From: Oleiagrimonas sp963817755
GTDB taxonomy: Bacteria; Pseudomonadota; Gammaproteobacteria; Xanthomonadales; Rhodanobacteraceae
Direction of reading: 5' to 3'
DNA: 64,000 nucleotides
NCBI GenBank assembly: GCA_963817755.1
Contig: CAWFPB010000001.1
Location: 62,001 to 126,000 of the forward strand
Position numbers and translations under genes: made by a program. Below are positions 51,064-60,753 of this stretch, one piece after another; position 1 is the stretch's first letter, and every line of letters starts with the position of its first letter. The notes under the pieces were generated by a model. That model had not been told where the DNA came from. It was given only the letters and a program-made list of their open reading frames with translations, and made no database searches.

Positions 51064-51534
51064 ATGGCATACATGATGAAGATGAAGTCGAAGATGGTCG
51101 TGGGACTTGCGCTGGCCATCCTGGTGGCCGGCTGCGCGACGCAGTCATCCCGCGAGCAGGGCGGCATGCTGATCGGTGGTGCGCTGGGCGGCGTCCTGGG
51201 ACACCAGGTCGGCGGTGGCACCGGCCGCACCGTGGCGACCATCGTCGGCGCCGTGGCGGGAGCCATGGTGGGAGGTGCCATCGGCCGCTCCATGGACGAC
51301 ACCGATCGGCTGAAAACGGCGCAGGTGCTTGAAGGCGTGCGTACCGGCGTCCCCACCGAATGGCGCAACCCGGACACGGGCAACCAATACGAAGTCACAC
51401 CCACCCGCACCTACGAAAGCCAGGGCGCTCCGTGCCGTGAATACACGGTGGACGCGATGATCGGCGGCAAGCAGGAGCAGATCTACGGCACGGCCTGCCG
51501 TCAGCCCGACGGCAGTTGGAAGGAAGTGAAGTAG
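51064..51534 (+). CDS. glycine-zipper outer-membrane lipoprotein
   Basis: 156 residues: signal peptide with lipobox LVAGC, a glycine-zipper hairpin GGMLIGGALGGVLGHQVGGG through AGAMVGGAIGRSM, then a small beta domain ending CREYTVDAMIGGKQEQIYGTACRQPDGSW, the RT0821/Lpp0805-like surface-antigen module. AAGGAGCGATGAC precedes the ATG. Probably structural in the envelope. Confidence 0.88.
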   Translation: MAYMMKMKSKMVVGLALAILVAGCATQSSREQGGMLIGGALGGVLGHQVGGGTGRTVATIVGAVAGAMVGGAIGRSMDDTDRLKTAQVLEGVRTGVPTEWRNPDTGNQYEVTPTRTYESQGAPCREYTVDAMIGGKQEQIYGTACRQPDGSWKEVK

Positions 51535-51608
51535 GCCGGTGGAACTCCGGGCAGAGAGGAGTTCCGGATCGAAGTATGCCTCAGGGGGAAATGGATCCTG
51601 AGCGCATT

Positions 51609-51656
51609 GTTCGAATACATCTGGTCCCCAAGCCAAGGCCCCGCGGAGCGGGGCCT
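51609..51656 (+). repeat. decayed tRNA-Gln 3' end plus terminator
   Basis: GTTCGAATACATCTGGTCCCCAAGCCA aligns with the T-loop to 3' end of tRNA-Gln with a few changes, and is followed by AAGGCCCCGC/GCGGGGCCTT as in the att-repeat units 2.6 kb to the left. Confidence 0.5.
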
Positions 51657-52016
51657 TCACCTTTGTGGCTGCTTCGCTGCATTTGAATACCCCCGTCCCT
51701 TTTGGGGCGTGGGGCATCTTTCGGCCAGTTGCAGTCGATGAATCCATGACCATGGCCCCATGGCTTCCTCCGAGGCACGCCTGGCCCTTGTAGGAGCGCC
51801 GGAAGGCGCGATGGCGCAGAATATCGGCCTCCAGTAAGCCGTAAACCTCTTAGCCCGCAACTCATGGCCTGACTTGATGGGTTCGTCGCGCAAGCTGAGT
51901 CGTTCAAGAGCGGTTTCGTCCAGCTGAAGCCGGGCGAGTGACTTCTATTGCTTGCCCACAAATGCGCCGGGAACGCATTTGAACGGCGAAGCCGGCCCGA
52001 AGGGCGGAGGGCAGGA

Positions 52017-52125
52017 AGGCCGGAGTCATAGAAGTAACCAGGACAAGGGTACCCCGACGTCCGCGCCTTCCGGCCCTTCGGGCCTGCCCCTCCGCCGCTA
52101 CCGAAGGGGAGGGGCAGGCCGGATC
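52017..52125 (-). repeat. interspersed intergenic repeat, copy 2
   Basis: On the minus strand the blocks CCCCTTCGGTAGCGGCGGAG, CAGGCCCG, CCGGAAGGCGCGGACG and TTACTTCTA appear in the same order as in copy 1 (8040-8243), without most of its middle section. The adjoining 51950-51995 carries ACAAATGCGCC/GGAACGCATTTG and GGCGAAGCCGGCC, related to the att-repeat unit. Confidence 0.65.
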
Positions 52126-52218
52126 ACCTGGTAGGTACGAACTGCTACCGCTGGCCTTAGACCGCAGTCGGCTTCCGGCCAGTAAGCGGACGTTCGGTGC
52201 ATCCGCCAGTCCAGATTC

Positions 52219-52773
52219 CTAGCGGCCATGATTAATGCGTTCAACATGTACCTCAGCCTTGCCTCCGAATTGTTTAAAGGAGAATTCGAAAGCAAGCATG
52301 ATCGGAATCTTTTTGTATTTCCCCCCTTCAAGTTCGCAATAGGGGCCCATAGTCGACGCATCTGTGCCTTTTGGAAACGTGCACAAAATTGTTGGATAAA
52401 AGCGCCAACGTATCACTGCCTTCTGTGCCGCCTTTAGGAACGCAGGCTCAACTGCTTTTGCGCTGGCCGGACAGTTCAACATGCCGTAGAGCGGATGGTT
52501 GTTATAAACAACCCCCTTACGGTTGATCGTGATGCTCAAGCAAACCGTTCGGCGCACTATGTCCTTGCCGAGCATCTGCATTGGATATGTAGGCGAGACC
52601 TGTACTATCGGATTGCCCACCACGACCATCTGATTTGACTTCACCCCTATCACATGTGCTTTGGGTGGTATGAACACGTGAAAATTCGTGTCGGTAGATT
52701 TAGGCGGCTTGGTGCTCATATGTGAGCATCCGCAAAGTATGAATATGGATATGGTTGCGACTATGAGTTTCAT
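52219..52773 (-). CDS. TonB C-terminal-domain-like lipoprotein
   Basis: 184 residues with signal peptide and lipobox FILCGC. After a linker, residues 55-140 read VQVSPTYPMQMLGKDI, VCLSITINRKGVV and AQKAVIRWRFYP, the pattern of TonB-C/TonB-like domains used by energy transducers and by secreted lipoproteins. It lacks a TonB N-terminal anchor and proline stalk, so it is not a true TonB. GC is lower than the core genes. Confidence 0.65.
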   Translation of the reverse strand: MKLIVATISIFILCGCSHMSTKPPKSTDTNFHVFIPPKAHVIGVKSNQMVVVGNPIVQVSPTYPMQMLGKDIVRRTVCLSITINRKGVVYNNHPLYGMLNCPASAKAVEPAFLKAAQKAVIRWRFYPTILCTFPKGTDASTMGPYCELEGGKYKKIPIMLAFEFSFKQFGGKAEVHVERINHGR

Positions 52774-53043
52774 GGCCTGAGCTTACCTTCCGTGATTGCT
52801 TCAGGTTAGTTTTACCAGAACGCTTAACGTCCGCCATGGGTCGGAAACCGCCCCGCGCAGCATGATCGGGGCTCGCTCCATCCGCAAGGGCTGGCTTCGG
52901 CCACGAGCGGACATTAGAAAGTTCACTCTGACCCGGGTATTGTCAAATACGTGCTCGCAAACGAACTCGTTCGGCGGCAAAGCTACGACCATCACCACCT
53001 GATCCTACACGCACGAATTTTCCACTCGAGCTAATTGCGACCG
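52774..53043. other. intergenic region with REP-like repeat and left inverted-repeat end
   Basis: Holds CGTCCGCCATGGGTCGGAAAC at 52828 (recurring as GTCCGCAATGGGTCGGAAAC at 57751) and the 15-bp repeat end at 52924-52938. No gene. Confidence 0.55.
52924..52938. repeat. 15-bp inverted repeat, left copy
   Basis: CACTCTGACCCGGGT; the exact inverse ACCCGGGTCAGAGTG is at 57725-57739. The flanking GCGGACATTAGAAAGTT also resembles the inverse of the far side. Confidence 0.65.
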
Positions 53044-55423
53044 TCAATCGGTCAATGGTGCCCGGTATATCCACGACGTCGCCAGGCGTGATGTGCTCAT
53101 GATCGACTCTGAGGTAGTTGCAGACGGCAGCTCGGCAAGTGCTCGCGAAACGCTCATGTGACGATCCAGCCAGAGTGTGATTTTTTGCAGCTCCAGCGGT
53201 ACTGGAATCACGGTTGATCGTATACGTGCTCTGGCTTGCTCCCATACATAATGTCGACCTGCCTTGGTCAGCAATTGGACAAGCAAAGCATTTATAAATG
53301 CACTTTCTTCTTGTGATTCGGTGTCCAAGTCATGTGGTTTCGGGGACGACCATTCGTAACGGAGAACCCATGTAGCCCAGATCATCAATTCGATCAAGTT
53401 GATGACCTCATCTGGAGCATCTTCCTCATAGAGCAAGTCAACCCCATCTTCGGATACGAATAATCGTTCCAGAGTTGCATCTGCGAGGCGCTCAAGATCA
53501 TCTTTGTCCAGCAGTTCGATGCGAGGAAGGCGCCAGCGATCAGTCAACTCAAGTTTCGCCAAATGATTCATCACAGCCAAGACTGCCACTACCTGAACAA
53601 CTAGAACCTCAATGGAGTTTTGAGTGGATTGAGATCCCTCCAATGCCTGCGTCATTTTCCTGCATAGCCTGCTGGAAGCTCGGCAAACAGCGGCACCGAT
53701 GTCTTCATCACTGTATGGGTTGGCGCTGTCTCTCGGATTTTGCTCTTCCTCGTCATCCTGTCCAATCTGCTCCTCCTCGGATCGACCGAACGATCCAGTC
53801 TCGAGCCGGTTTATCAAGGCCCGTATCGATGTTCCGGGTCAGATTTCGATCAGACGCGAGATCGTGTGAGTTGGTGAACAGTGAATGAGCTGACCTTCTG
53901 CGAGAGTTGGAAAGATGCACTTTGAGAGTATCGGGGCGTGCCACTTCTGGCTCATCTTGCTTGCCCTGCGCGTGAACGATTCGAGTCCGTACGACCGAAT
54001 TTACGTCGCTTCTGAAGATTATTCGTTCGAGCGCAGGGAGAATCTCAGCGATGTTTCCTATGTCTGAATCAAGCGTTTGCAGAAGCTCTCTTGTTTCTGT
54101 CTGACGAGTGCGATTGATTTGTCGATCGATCAATTCCGGGTGATGTACCAGTACCCGTGCAACCTCTGCATCGTCGCGAAAAAGAACCAAGGTTCTGACC
54201 AGAGGCAGTTCTTGGGGTACATGGAACGAGCTCTCTGGGGTGCGCTCGGTCACGGCGTTCAGGCGCTGGCCTTGATCAGTCAAAACATCGATGCGATTGA
54301 AGCTAGGGAGATCAGAGTTTTCGATGGTAATCGTCTGATCACGATGATCCGCGATACCCATCAAGACTGATGCAGGCGGTTGCGAGGACTCACTTAGTTC
54401 TGTGCTTGAGCGCGTTGTTGCTTCATGTAACAACTTATTTGAGACACGTGGCAGGTACTTGAGTACATCCATCTGTATCTCGGTGGCGAATCTATGCGCT
54501 GCCTGACCGATATGTATGAGCATGACTTCAGTGTTGACGGTTCCTCCTCTTGTCAACCATGCGGGCGCACTCGGGTTGGCGCAGCCAACTGCCAGGAGCG
54601 CATCATCTCCTTCGCCTTCCATGTGGCCGGCTTTGGCATGCAGATATCCGTCACGACCTTCTCGAACTTCGGCATCAACGAGCGCCAATCGGGTGTCATC
54701 GGGCAAGTCTGACAACCAGACGGTAACTGGATCGAACCCAATGAAAACCTTAGCTCCGGAACGGCCAGAAGCCCGGAAACGGAAGTTCCTGCCGTATCGA
54801 AAAATGCGCCAATCGCGATCGTCGATGCGGAGCTAGTTCGATCATTGGTTCAACAGCCCAGAAGAGCCGACATGTTGGGCGAGAGGCACAATCATTAAAG
54901 GGTCGATCAGCGATCGCTCGGCAAAACACGGCCAGTCTATAAGCAGATCGAGCAGGGCAGGTGGCAGGTCAGTCTGGGCGGGCCACCTGCTGACGATCGA
55001 CCAGACGGAGGCGACAAGGTTGAGTTCAGGTGAACCGGGAGCTGCACTTATCTGTAGCAGTGTGGAAACCTCGCGGTTGTAACCGAATCCCGAGATGGTC
55101 AGGTTGTGGCTACCGATGAACAGACTGGATCGTTTCTTTCCAGCGAGCATGCAAATTTTTGGATGAAATGCGCCAGGTACCGACACGGGGATCAAGGTAT
55201 AGCCAAAGCCAGCAAGATTTGGGCGTGTGGCTTCACTGGAGCAAGCGAAATCAAATTGATTCCTGTCCATGACAAGGACATTGTTGTAGCTCCCCACAAC
55301 GGTTAGCTTGCGTAAGACAAAGTCCTCGTAGAACTTCAGGTTCGCGTTGAACGTTGTGAACAGGGAAGCGTGAATGTCACCGCCCTTAATTACATCGAGG
55401 ATTGAAATCCGATCAATTGGCAT
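53044..55423 (-). pseudogene. phospholipase-D-like protein, disrupted by several indels
   Basis: One gene of about 790 codons is split into three frames. The first part (55423-54842) has VPGAFHPKICML and FIGSHNLTISGFGYN, the first HKD-type active site. A one-base insertion near 54845 and a one-base loss near 54763 explain two in-frame stops; between them the shifted frame reads IGAFFDTAGTSVSGLLAVP. The second HKD is GYLHAKAGHM with AVGCANPSAPAWL. A further insertion near 53838 leads into NRLETGSFGRSEEEQ and a helical C-terminus. Such proteins occur in defence loci; no partner helicase is present. Confidence 0.65.
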
Positions 55424-56850
55424 ATCGCGACATCCATTCGCGGCCTATCTTGGTCACTGAGATGCGACATGACGTCGCTCCCATCAGGATGAATGCTCCC
55501 AGATCAATGAGAATCTGCAATGTCTGGTTGAAGCGCGGTGTGGTGGAGTTACAGGCGGTGACTCGACGAATTCGACGCCCCGATCGCCCAACGGAACGGA
55601 AGGTCGCTTGGCCTGTCGCAGAAGTTTGCGAATGGCTACGCTGAGGTGGGTCGAGAGCCACCATAGCGCTATGTCCTTGAGGGCAAGGCGTATGCTCGAC
55701 GCTCGCCAAGTCGCCAAGCGAAGCCGGAAGCTTTCCAGATCGATGGGGTAATTAAGTAGATCCTCTTCAGTGAACAAGAGGCCTTCGTATGCCGGTCGAG
55801 CTTCGTCCATCCGCATCGCGAGTAAACAGATCAACCAGAACGCTTTAAAAACCGTTTTCTCAATTGTTTGTTCGTGTCGGGACGAGCGGAGAAGTCTTTC
55901 GCAAATCTGATGCTCGTGATCGTCATGCATCCAGTCTGCTATGGGAGGCGCTGTCCTGGAAAGATGTTTGAGATATTCGCCCTATTGCTGGTTCCGCAGA
56001 GTCTCCACGGCATCGCCAAATGCTTCACAACGAAATCACCAACGATTCAATGGTAGGAAATGCGGCATCGTTGGATGCCTGTCTATCCTCAAGCAGGTCG
56101 AGAACGGATGCGAACATGCTTAGAAACGCCAACGATAGAAGTTTGTTTGTCTGATAAGTCTTCCAGTGCTGGCGGATAACTTCCAAAGAGCTCGGTAGCT
56201 TCCAGGCCTCGCCGCTTGGCAAGTGTCCCGAATACATCATGCCGGAAATGTCGTTGTGTCGAATTGAACCTTGAGGGAAGAACGGCGCAAGATGAAAACA
56301 TGTTAGGTCAAGTCGTCTGCAGACCATCGACAAAGTGTTCGTCATCTGCGAGAAACAATGATTCCAGAAGAGAATACTCCTGCGTGCCCTTTCTGAGACA
56401 CCGCATGGACATAGTGCTGACAGAGCGTCCAAATTCTTGACGGTTAATTGGCCGCTGGTCATCATGTCCCAGAATCGATCGGACGGCGAAATAATTTGCG
56501 TCCGACTGCCCGAGTAAGCGGTCTGCCGAGTTCATCAGTGTATCGAACCCACGCGCGGAGGTCGGTGTTTAGAAGTTGCAGCTCTACAAGGATTCCAATG
56601 CAGTACTGGCCGAGGCCACCCAGTTTTTGTTTGAAGTAACGGGTAGCGACATCATCTCGGGTTGAAACATGCAAGGTCGGTGACGCCCTTCGTAGCTCGA
56701 ATTCAGTGGCGGCTGGCATTTGCGTACGGCCCGCCATCGCGGCGCCATGAAGGGAGTCCAACGCATCAAGCTTGCGAACACGCTCGCTCGGCAATCAGCG
56801 TCAACAGAAAGTGAGCGCGCCGGAAAGCCTTCACGAACTGATCTTGGTTC
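55413..56850 (-). pseudogene. unknown protein gene, heavily frameshifted
   Basis: Minus-strand coding sense continues through at least five frames: KAFRRAHFLLTLIAER, VRKLDALDSLHGAAMAGRTQ, RYFKQKLGGLGQYCIGIL, FAVRSILGHDDQRP, AFLSMFASVLDLLEDR, LKDIALWWLSTHLSVAIRKL and finally LIDLGAFILMG to MSRYAN. Its stop overlaps the start of the PLD gene, as expected of a coupled operon. About 470 residues when joined. No family was recognised. It is more decayed than its neighbour. Confidence 0.5.
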
Positions 56851-57300
56851 GCCTTAGGTGTGACGTTGGTCTATGGACCAGATCAACGATGGTTGCAGAG
56901 AGTACAGCATGGTCAGTAACGTTCGTTATGCCCGGGACAAGTTGCTGATATATGAGTTGGCATGGCGACTGTGTGCCAAGGTGATCTATGCCTGTAATGG
57001 CCTTGGAGGTGGAAGCCACCCCGTGCTCGACATCCGCTCCTCTCCCCTGCGGAGTCTAGCGCGAATGATGTTTGGCCACTGTATCCTCCAAGTCTTAAGG
57101 GGAAAGACTCAGGACATCCATTCTATGACGACGAGGAACTTTGTGCTGGATAAGGGTGACCAACTGCTGAGGGTGAGCCTCGAATAAGTTGATGAAAGAA
57201 GAAAACTTTAGCTTTGTTAGAAGTCGGATCAGGGTTGTCAGACTGTACAGGTACCTCCTGAAGGTAGTGTTACGAGCAATTCAAGGGGTTGAGTACTTTT

Positions 57301-57652
57301 ATGCCTCTTACGCAATCGATAGAGTGGCTTGACAGCATACTTGAAGATTGCGAACTTCTTTTTCGGAAGTATGCCTTGGGCATAATTTCTGTGTCTGAAC
57401 TGGACAGAAAGATTGAACGACGATGTTGTTCATCCTCTGTATGACGATATGGCCAGTAATCAGCCAGGGGCGAGTTTGGACGACGTTGTATCGGATGACG
57501 CACTTGTCCTCATGGAACGCACATGGGCAGACCTGACGTCCTATACAGGAGCGTTTCAAGATTCTTTAATCACAGTATTTGGTGATGAAAAATTCGGTAT
57601 ATCTAGCTGGCGTCGGAAGTTCGAAGTAGAAGAACAGCCTGTGTTCGAATAA
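57301..57652 (+). pseudogene. small unknown protein gene with one frameshift
   Basis: MPLTQSIEWLDSILEDCELL and KYALGIISVSELDRKIER are followed, one base shifted near 57410, by NDDVVHPLYDDMASNQPG and MERTWADLTSYTGAFQDS. Joined length about 116 residues, acidic and helical. No family was recognised. The coding sense of both halves is better than chance, but no ribosome-binding site is strong. Confidence 0.35.
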
Positions 57653-57724
57653 CACCCTTGGTTCCCAGTCAATATTGGTCTAACCAAGCTGGTTCCACAT
57701 GAATGGGGTGCTGCGAGGTATGAA

Positions 57725-57739
57725 ACCCGGGTCAGAGTG
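57725..57739. repeat. 15-bp inverted repeat, right copy
   Basis: ACCCGGGTCAGAGTG, exact inverse of 52924-52938; followed by CACTTTTGATTGTCCGC, which recalls GGGGTCAGAGTGCACTTTT-type REP elements linked to IS200-like (RAYT) transposases. Confidence 0.65.
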
Positions 57740-57891
57740 CACTTTTGATTGTCCGCAATGGGTCGGAAACGGACTGTCGGTACACGGAGCAAGCTCGTCC
57801 AAGACAATCAAGATCAGTGACACAGACTGTCTCACTTGGAGCGCTGCCGGCCATCTGCATGTTCGCTACATGCACCGGTTTCCTTGCCTAC

Positions 57892-58302
57892 TCATGAATC
57901 TCCACTCATCGCCCCCTCATCCATCCACATCGCTCCCCACACATGCCCATCGGGGTCGGCAAAGTCCCGTCCGTACATGTGCTCATGGTCCTCGACCGGG
58001 TTGATGTCGGCGGTGCCGCCGTGGTCGCGGGCGGCGTGGTTCATGGCGTCGACGGCTTCCCTGGAATCGCAGGTGATGTTGAGTGCGACTCCGCTGGAGG
58101 TGCTGGGCGGAATCGGGCGGTCGGTGAAGGTGCGCCAGCGCTCGCGGGTCAGGAGCATGACGCTGATGGTCTCGCTCCACACCATGTGGGCGGCGGTCGG
58201 GTCGGTGAACCTTGCATCGTCGACGAAGCCCAGGGCGGTGTAGAAAGTCCTCGACGCCTGGAGATCGGCGACGGGCAGGCTGATGGTGATGGTCTTGGTC
58301 AT
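57892..58302 (-). CDS. VOC-family (glyoxalase/bleomycin-resistance fold) protein
   Basis: 136 residues. ISLPVADLQASRTFYTALGF opens the first beta-alpha-beta-beta-beta module; FADPDGHVWGAMWMDEG closes the second. The glyoxalase metal-ligand positions are only partly conserved. Probably a small-molecule-binding or detoxifying enzyme of unknown substrate. It is divergent from the TPR genes at 58589. Confidence 0.85.
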   Translation of the reverse strand: MTKTITISLPVADLQASRTFYTALGFVDDARFTDPTAAHMVWSETISVMLLTRERWRTFTDRPIPPSTSSGVALNITCDSREAVDAMNHAARDHGGTADINPVEDHEHMYGRDFADPDGHVWGAMWMDEGAMSGDS

Positions 58303-58588
58303 GGGCGTCTCCCGGTGTCATGGGCGGGTGGGCCTTGACTGAATATACGCCGTCCTTGGTGTGTTGCATCACCGCATGGCGTCCGGCGGTGTCCGGATGG
58401 TTCCACCGCGACGGCAAGCGGCGCACACCGCTTTGATACATTCATTCATAGCGAGCGTTTACAGCTGCAGACCCTCGATTTCCGCGGCGCTGGCCATGCA
58501 CTGCGTGCGGATATTCGGTTGCAGGTCCGCGGCCGTTCGCGGACACTCATCGGGCACGATCGCCCTCCCGCCTTCGTAGGGGCCCCGC

Positions 58589-60753
58589 ATGAAGCACGGC
58601 CTGTTCGCGGAACTGAAGCGCCGACACGTCTACCGCGTGGCGGTGGCGTATGCGGTGGTTGGCTGGGTGGTGATCCAGGCCGCGGCCACGGTCTCGCCGT
58701 ACCTGCATCTTCCCGACACGCTGACCACGATGGTCATCGTCGTGGTCGCGCTGGGCTTCCCGATCGCCCTGGTCCTGACGTGGGCCTTCGAAGTGACCCC
58801 GGACGGGGTGCGCCGCACGCGAACCCTCCGATTCGCCGCAGGCACGCGCGCCCGAACAGCACCGCAAGATCGGGCAAACGCTGAATGCCATCATCATCGG
58901 CGTGCTGGTGGTGGCCGTCGCCTTGTTGGCGTGGCGGGTTTGGTCGCCGCACAAGGCCACGCCGGGACACTCGCCGGTTGCGGCAGGAGCAGCTTCAAGC
59001 AAGGCGCCTGCATCACCTGCAGCGGCGCCCGCCAGCAGCATCCCGGCCAAGTCCATTGCCGTGCTGCCGTTCGAGAACCTGTCCTCGGACAAGAGACAAC
59101 CAGTACTTCGCCGACGGCATGCAGGACCTGATCCTGACCAAGCTGGCCGACATCGGCGACCTGAAGGTGATCTCGCGCACCTCGACGATGCAGTACGGCA
59201 GCCACCCGCAGAACCTGAAGAAGATCGGCCAGGACCTGGGCGTGGCGACGCTGCTCGAAGGCAGCGTGCAGAAGTCCGGCGACCAGGTGCTGGTCAACGT
59301 GCAGCTGATCGACGCGCGCACCGACGCGCACCTGTGGGCCCAAAGCTACCAGCGCAAGCTTCAGAACGTGTTCGGCGTCGAGGGCGAGGTCGCCGAGAAG
59401 ATCGCCAAGGCCCTCAATGCCACGCTGTCGCCGGACGAGAGTCGGCGCATGGCCTCGCAACTGAGCGACGATTCCGCGGCCAACCTGCTGTACCTGCGCG
59501 CCCAGCGCCAATTGGATATCCGCCTTTCCTCCAATAATCCCGTCGAGGCCGTGAGTCGCGCCATCGACCTGTATCGCCAGGCCGTGTCCCGCGTGCCCGG
59601 TTTCGCGCTGGCGCGGGCGAAACTGTCCTACGCCGAGAGCGTGATGGTCACCTATGGTGGGGGCGGACAAGACGTAGCCAAGCTCAGGGCCGATGCCCGC
59701 ACACAAGCAGAACAGGCGTTCAAGCTGGCGCCGTCGCTACCCGAGTCGCACCTGGCCCTGGGCTATGTCGCCTATTACGTCAGGGACAACTACGGCGCGG
59801 CACTGGACGCGTTTGACGCCGCCTTGCGCCTGCGGCCCAACGATGCCGATGCGTATGCCGCACGCGGTTACGTGCTGCATCGCCAGGGCAAATTCAGCCT
59901 GGCCATCGAGGCATTGCACAGGGCCTTGTCCCTCGACCCCAACGCCCGGAATATCCCGGGGAACCTCGGCACCATCTACATGGCGCTTGGAAACTATGCT
60001 CAGGCGAAAACGACCTTTCGAAATGCACTCGCCCTGCAGCCGGACAACATCAATACACGCTACTACTACGCCAATAGCATCATGCTCTCCTCGGGCAACC
60101 TGGAGCGGGCCCTCGCCGAGTTGAAGGGTCCGGGTGACCTTCTGGCACTGGCACGATCCAACTTCCTTGTCTATCAACACAAGTTCGACCAGTCCATTGC
60201 CCTGGTAAAGCCCCTCCCCGATTCCTTGTTGAGCTATTGGCCCGGGGGGAAGAACATGCAGCTGGCGAGCCGGTACCAGTCGGCCGGGGACATGCTCCGC
60301 GCACGGAAGCACGCCGCCAGGGCGTTGCCCGGGTTGCGTGACCGTTTGCAGGCCGAGACCGGTCATCCCGGGGAGGCCTGGCGGACCCTGTCCGCCATGG
60401 CCACGGCCCAGCGGATCCTGGGCAAGACCGCGCAAGCGATGGCATCCATCAAGGCCATGCTCGCCGCAGGGGAGGCGTCCAGGGATCTCAGCGTGCGACC
60501 CAATGTGGTCCTGGATGCCGCGCAGGGCTATGCCATGGCCGGCCGACCGGACCTTGCCGTACCCTTGTTGACCCGCGCGCTGGCCATGCCTGGGATCGGC
60601 GCGTGGTATTCCCCGGTGATGCTCTGGATCGATCCCGCCTGGGATCCGATCAGGAAATCACCCGCGTTCCAGGCGCTGCTGAAGAAATACGCCCGCTACC
60701 ACCCGCCGCTGACGCACTATCCGGCGCCGTCCCGTGCGAGTGCAGGGACATGA
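58589..60753 (+). pseudogene. TolB-like/TPR membrane protein 1, broken by two frameshifts
   Basis: The first frame gives FAELKRRHVYRVAVAYAVVGW and a second membrane helix. Removing one base near 58820 (CGCACGCGAACC) and one near 59095 (GACAAGAGACAACC) restores a continuous protein of about 720 residues: a third helix, the FlgO/TolB-like IPAKSIAVLPFENLSSDK, NQYFADGMQDLILTKLADIG and EGSVQKSGDQVLVNVQLIDA, and then at least five tetratricopeptide repeats. It resembles the regulatory membrane proteins often fused to cyclase or winged-helix domains, but no such domain is seen. Its stop overlaps gene 2 (ATGA). Confidence 0.75.

Larger units (their letters stand above)
51535..52218. other. repeat-rich intergenic region
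   Basis: Contains a decayed tRNA-Gln 3' end with terminator (51609-51656) and the second copy of the 8-kb interspersed repeat. No gene is supported, although several frames are open. Confidence 0.6.
56851..57891. other. weakly coding region with right inverted-repeat end
   Basis: Lower GC than the flanks. Apart from the frameshifted frame at 57301-57652, an open frame at 56873-57187 (104 codons, plus) and a short one at 57192-57332 (MKEENFSFVRSRIRVV) are unsupported. The REP-like word and 15-bp repeat lie at 57725-57770. Confidence 0.5.

Noticed and set aside
50741..51148. Minus-strand frame with transposase-like look (VILRDSRSHRLIVIKQRHGH)
   Set aside because: It overlaps the cupin end and the glycine-zipper start, has no DDE or HUH motif, and lacks flanking inverted repeats.
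56873..57187. 104-codon plus-strand frame
   Set aside because: No ribosome-binding site of quality, no family-like segment, and it lies in the decayed segment; not enough support to call a gene.
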